Assembly: GCA_019456185.1 (NCBI GenBank)
Contig: VRUH01000025.1
Coordinates: forward strand, 10,281 to 52,683
Reading direction: 5' to 3'
DNA length: 42,403 nucleotides
From: Candidatus Glassbacteria bacterium
GTDB lineage: Bacteria; Gemmatimonadota; Glassbacteria; GWA2-58-10
Shown here: in pieces, positions 41,878 to 42,403 of the stretch
Numbering within the stretch: position 1 is the stretch's first letter
How the letters are laid out: the number at the start of each line of letters is the position of its first letter
Notes under the pieces: model-generated
Told to the model about the DNA's origin: nothing
The model's database searches: none
What the model saw: the letters and a program-made list of their open reading frames with translations, nothing else
Made by a program: the position numbers and the translations under genes

Positions 41878-42403
41878 TCAAGAGTTGAGACAGATATTAT
41901 TTTGATAATTTTTCAAGGTAGCGTTAAGGATAATAAGGAGTTTTCGCATACAGGCAGTAAGGGCGAGTTTTTTAGGTTTACCAGCCTTGATGAGATTTTG
42001 ATAGAAATCACGGATAGTGGGATTGTATTGTGAAGCGACCAGAGCCGGCATGTAGAGAGCTTTTCGAACATCGGCTCTGCCTCCGGAGATCATCCGTTTT
42101 CCGCGGAACTTGCCACTGTCGCGGTTGATGGGCGCCAGCCCGGCGAGGGCGGCGATTTTCCGGCGGCTGAGGGTACCTAGTTCAGGCAAGGTAGCCAGCA
42201 GCGAGCAGGCGGTGGTATCGCCGACGCCCTTGACTTGTTTCAGGCATTTAGCCTTCTCGTACCAGAGAGGGTTTTGCTTGATGGTTTGCTGGATTTGAAG
42301 ATCGAGGTTATTGATTTCTCGATCCAAAGCCCTGATAATTCTTTTCAAGCTTGAGCTTACCCAAGGGTCTCTGGCCTGTTGGAGACGATTGTGCTCTGCT
42401 GCA
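41878..42403 (-). CDS. IS110-family transposase, C-terminal part, truncated by the window edge
   Basis: The Transposase_20 half of an IS110/IS1111-type transposase (DEDD-Ser type). It has KCLKQVKGVGDTTACSLLATLPELG, then KIAALAGLAPINRDSGKFRGKR with the Ser of the active site, SGGRADVRKALY and the C-terminal helices. The frame is open to the right end (AEHNRLQQARDPWV at the edge), so the N-terminal RuvC-like half lies outside. These elements lack inverted terminal repeats. It lies 42 bp from a repeat-element fragment, a typical target type. Confidence 0.88.
   Translation of the reverse strand, partial: AAEHNRLQQARDPWVSSSLKRIIRALDREINNLDLQIQQTIKQNPLWYEKAKCLKQVKGVGDTTACSLLATLPELGTLSRRKIAALAGLAPINRDSGKFRGKRMISGGRADVRKALYMPALVASQYNPTIRDFYQNLIKAGKPKKLALTACMRKLLIILNATLKNYQNNICLNS

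Overview
The window reads as chromosomal DNA of a GC-rich, Gram-negative, flagellated bacterium. A TonB/ExbB/ExbD system and a TonB-type outer-membrane context argue for two membranes. A fused indolepyruvate:ferredoxin oxidoreductase, a UbiD/UbiA/UbiX quinone cluster and a secreted heparinase-like lyase suggest a ferredoxin- and quinone-using heterotroph able to use polysaccharide and amino acids. I cannot place it in a phylum from sequence alone; an uncultivated FCB-like lineage is only a guess.

Layout. 1-4.6 kb: oxidoreductase fusion and a rubrerythrin-like protein (minus strand). 4.8-9.1 kb: a Tat-exported tandem VOC protein, UbiD, UbiA and UbiX (plus). 9.3-9.7 kb: a self-contained 60-codon gene on the minus strand that resembles small motility proteins. 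9.8-11.8 kb: pteridine reductase, FolB, FolK and RsfS (plus). 11.9-12.94 kb: a DUF559 nuclease gene set exactly between two copies of a palindrome-rich repeat element, one amplified to seven palindromes. 12.96-15 kb: tonB-exbB-exbD (minus). 15.4-24.5 kb: housekeeping genes (metallophosphoesterase, polA, coaE, a predicted outer-membrane protein, purM, a PfkB kinase, argS). 24.7-27.4 kb: rpmH-rnpA-yidD-yidC (plus). 27.4-38.1 kb: a flagellar filament locus with flaG and four paralogous flagellin genes, all minus, separated by unusually long, structured intergenic regions. 38.2-42.4 kb: a cyclase-family hydrolase, a gene remnant, a heparinase II/III-like lipoprotein and the 3' part of an IS110-type transposase that runs off the right edge.

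The most interesting part is the filament locus. Three flagellin genes have good sigma-28-type promoters (TAAA-N15-GCCGATAA or close) and the fourth has a weaker one, each placed just after the preceding gene. This leaves predicted leaders of about 215 to 930 nt. Immediately before every flagellin start there is a short stem-loop whose sequence differs from gene to gene. It is always followed 18-20 nt later by the GGA of the Shine-Dalgarno sequence, and each hairpin contains ANGGA. That is the layout of a two-site CsrA-controlled flagellin leader, as in Bacillus hag with CsrA/FliW. The distant 60-codon gene carries its SD in the loop of a perfect 9-bp hairpin with a near-consensus CsrA site and has a sigma-28-like promoter, so it may belong to the same regulon. 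Opposite the leader of the second flagellin lies a sigma-54-type promoter followed about 110 bp later by an intrinsic terminator, which predicts a roughly 130-nt antisense RNA. These are sequence-based predictions; csrA, fliW, fliA and rpoN are not in the window.
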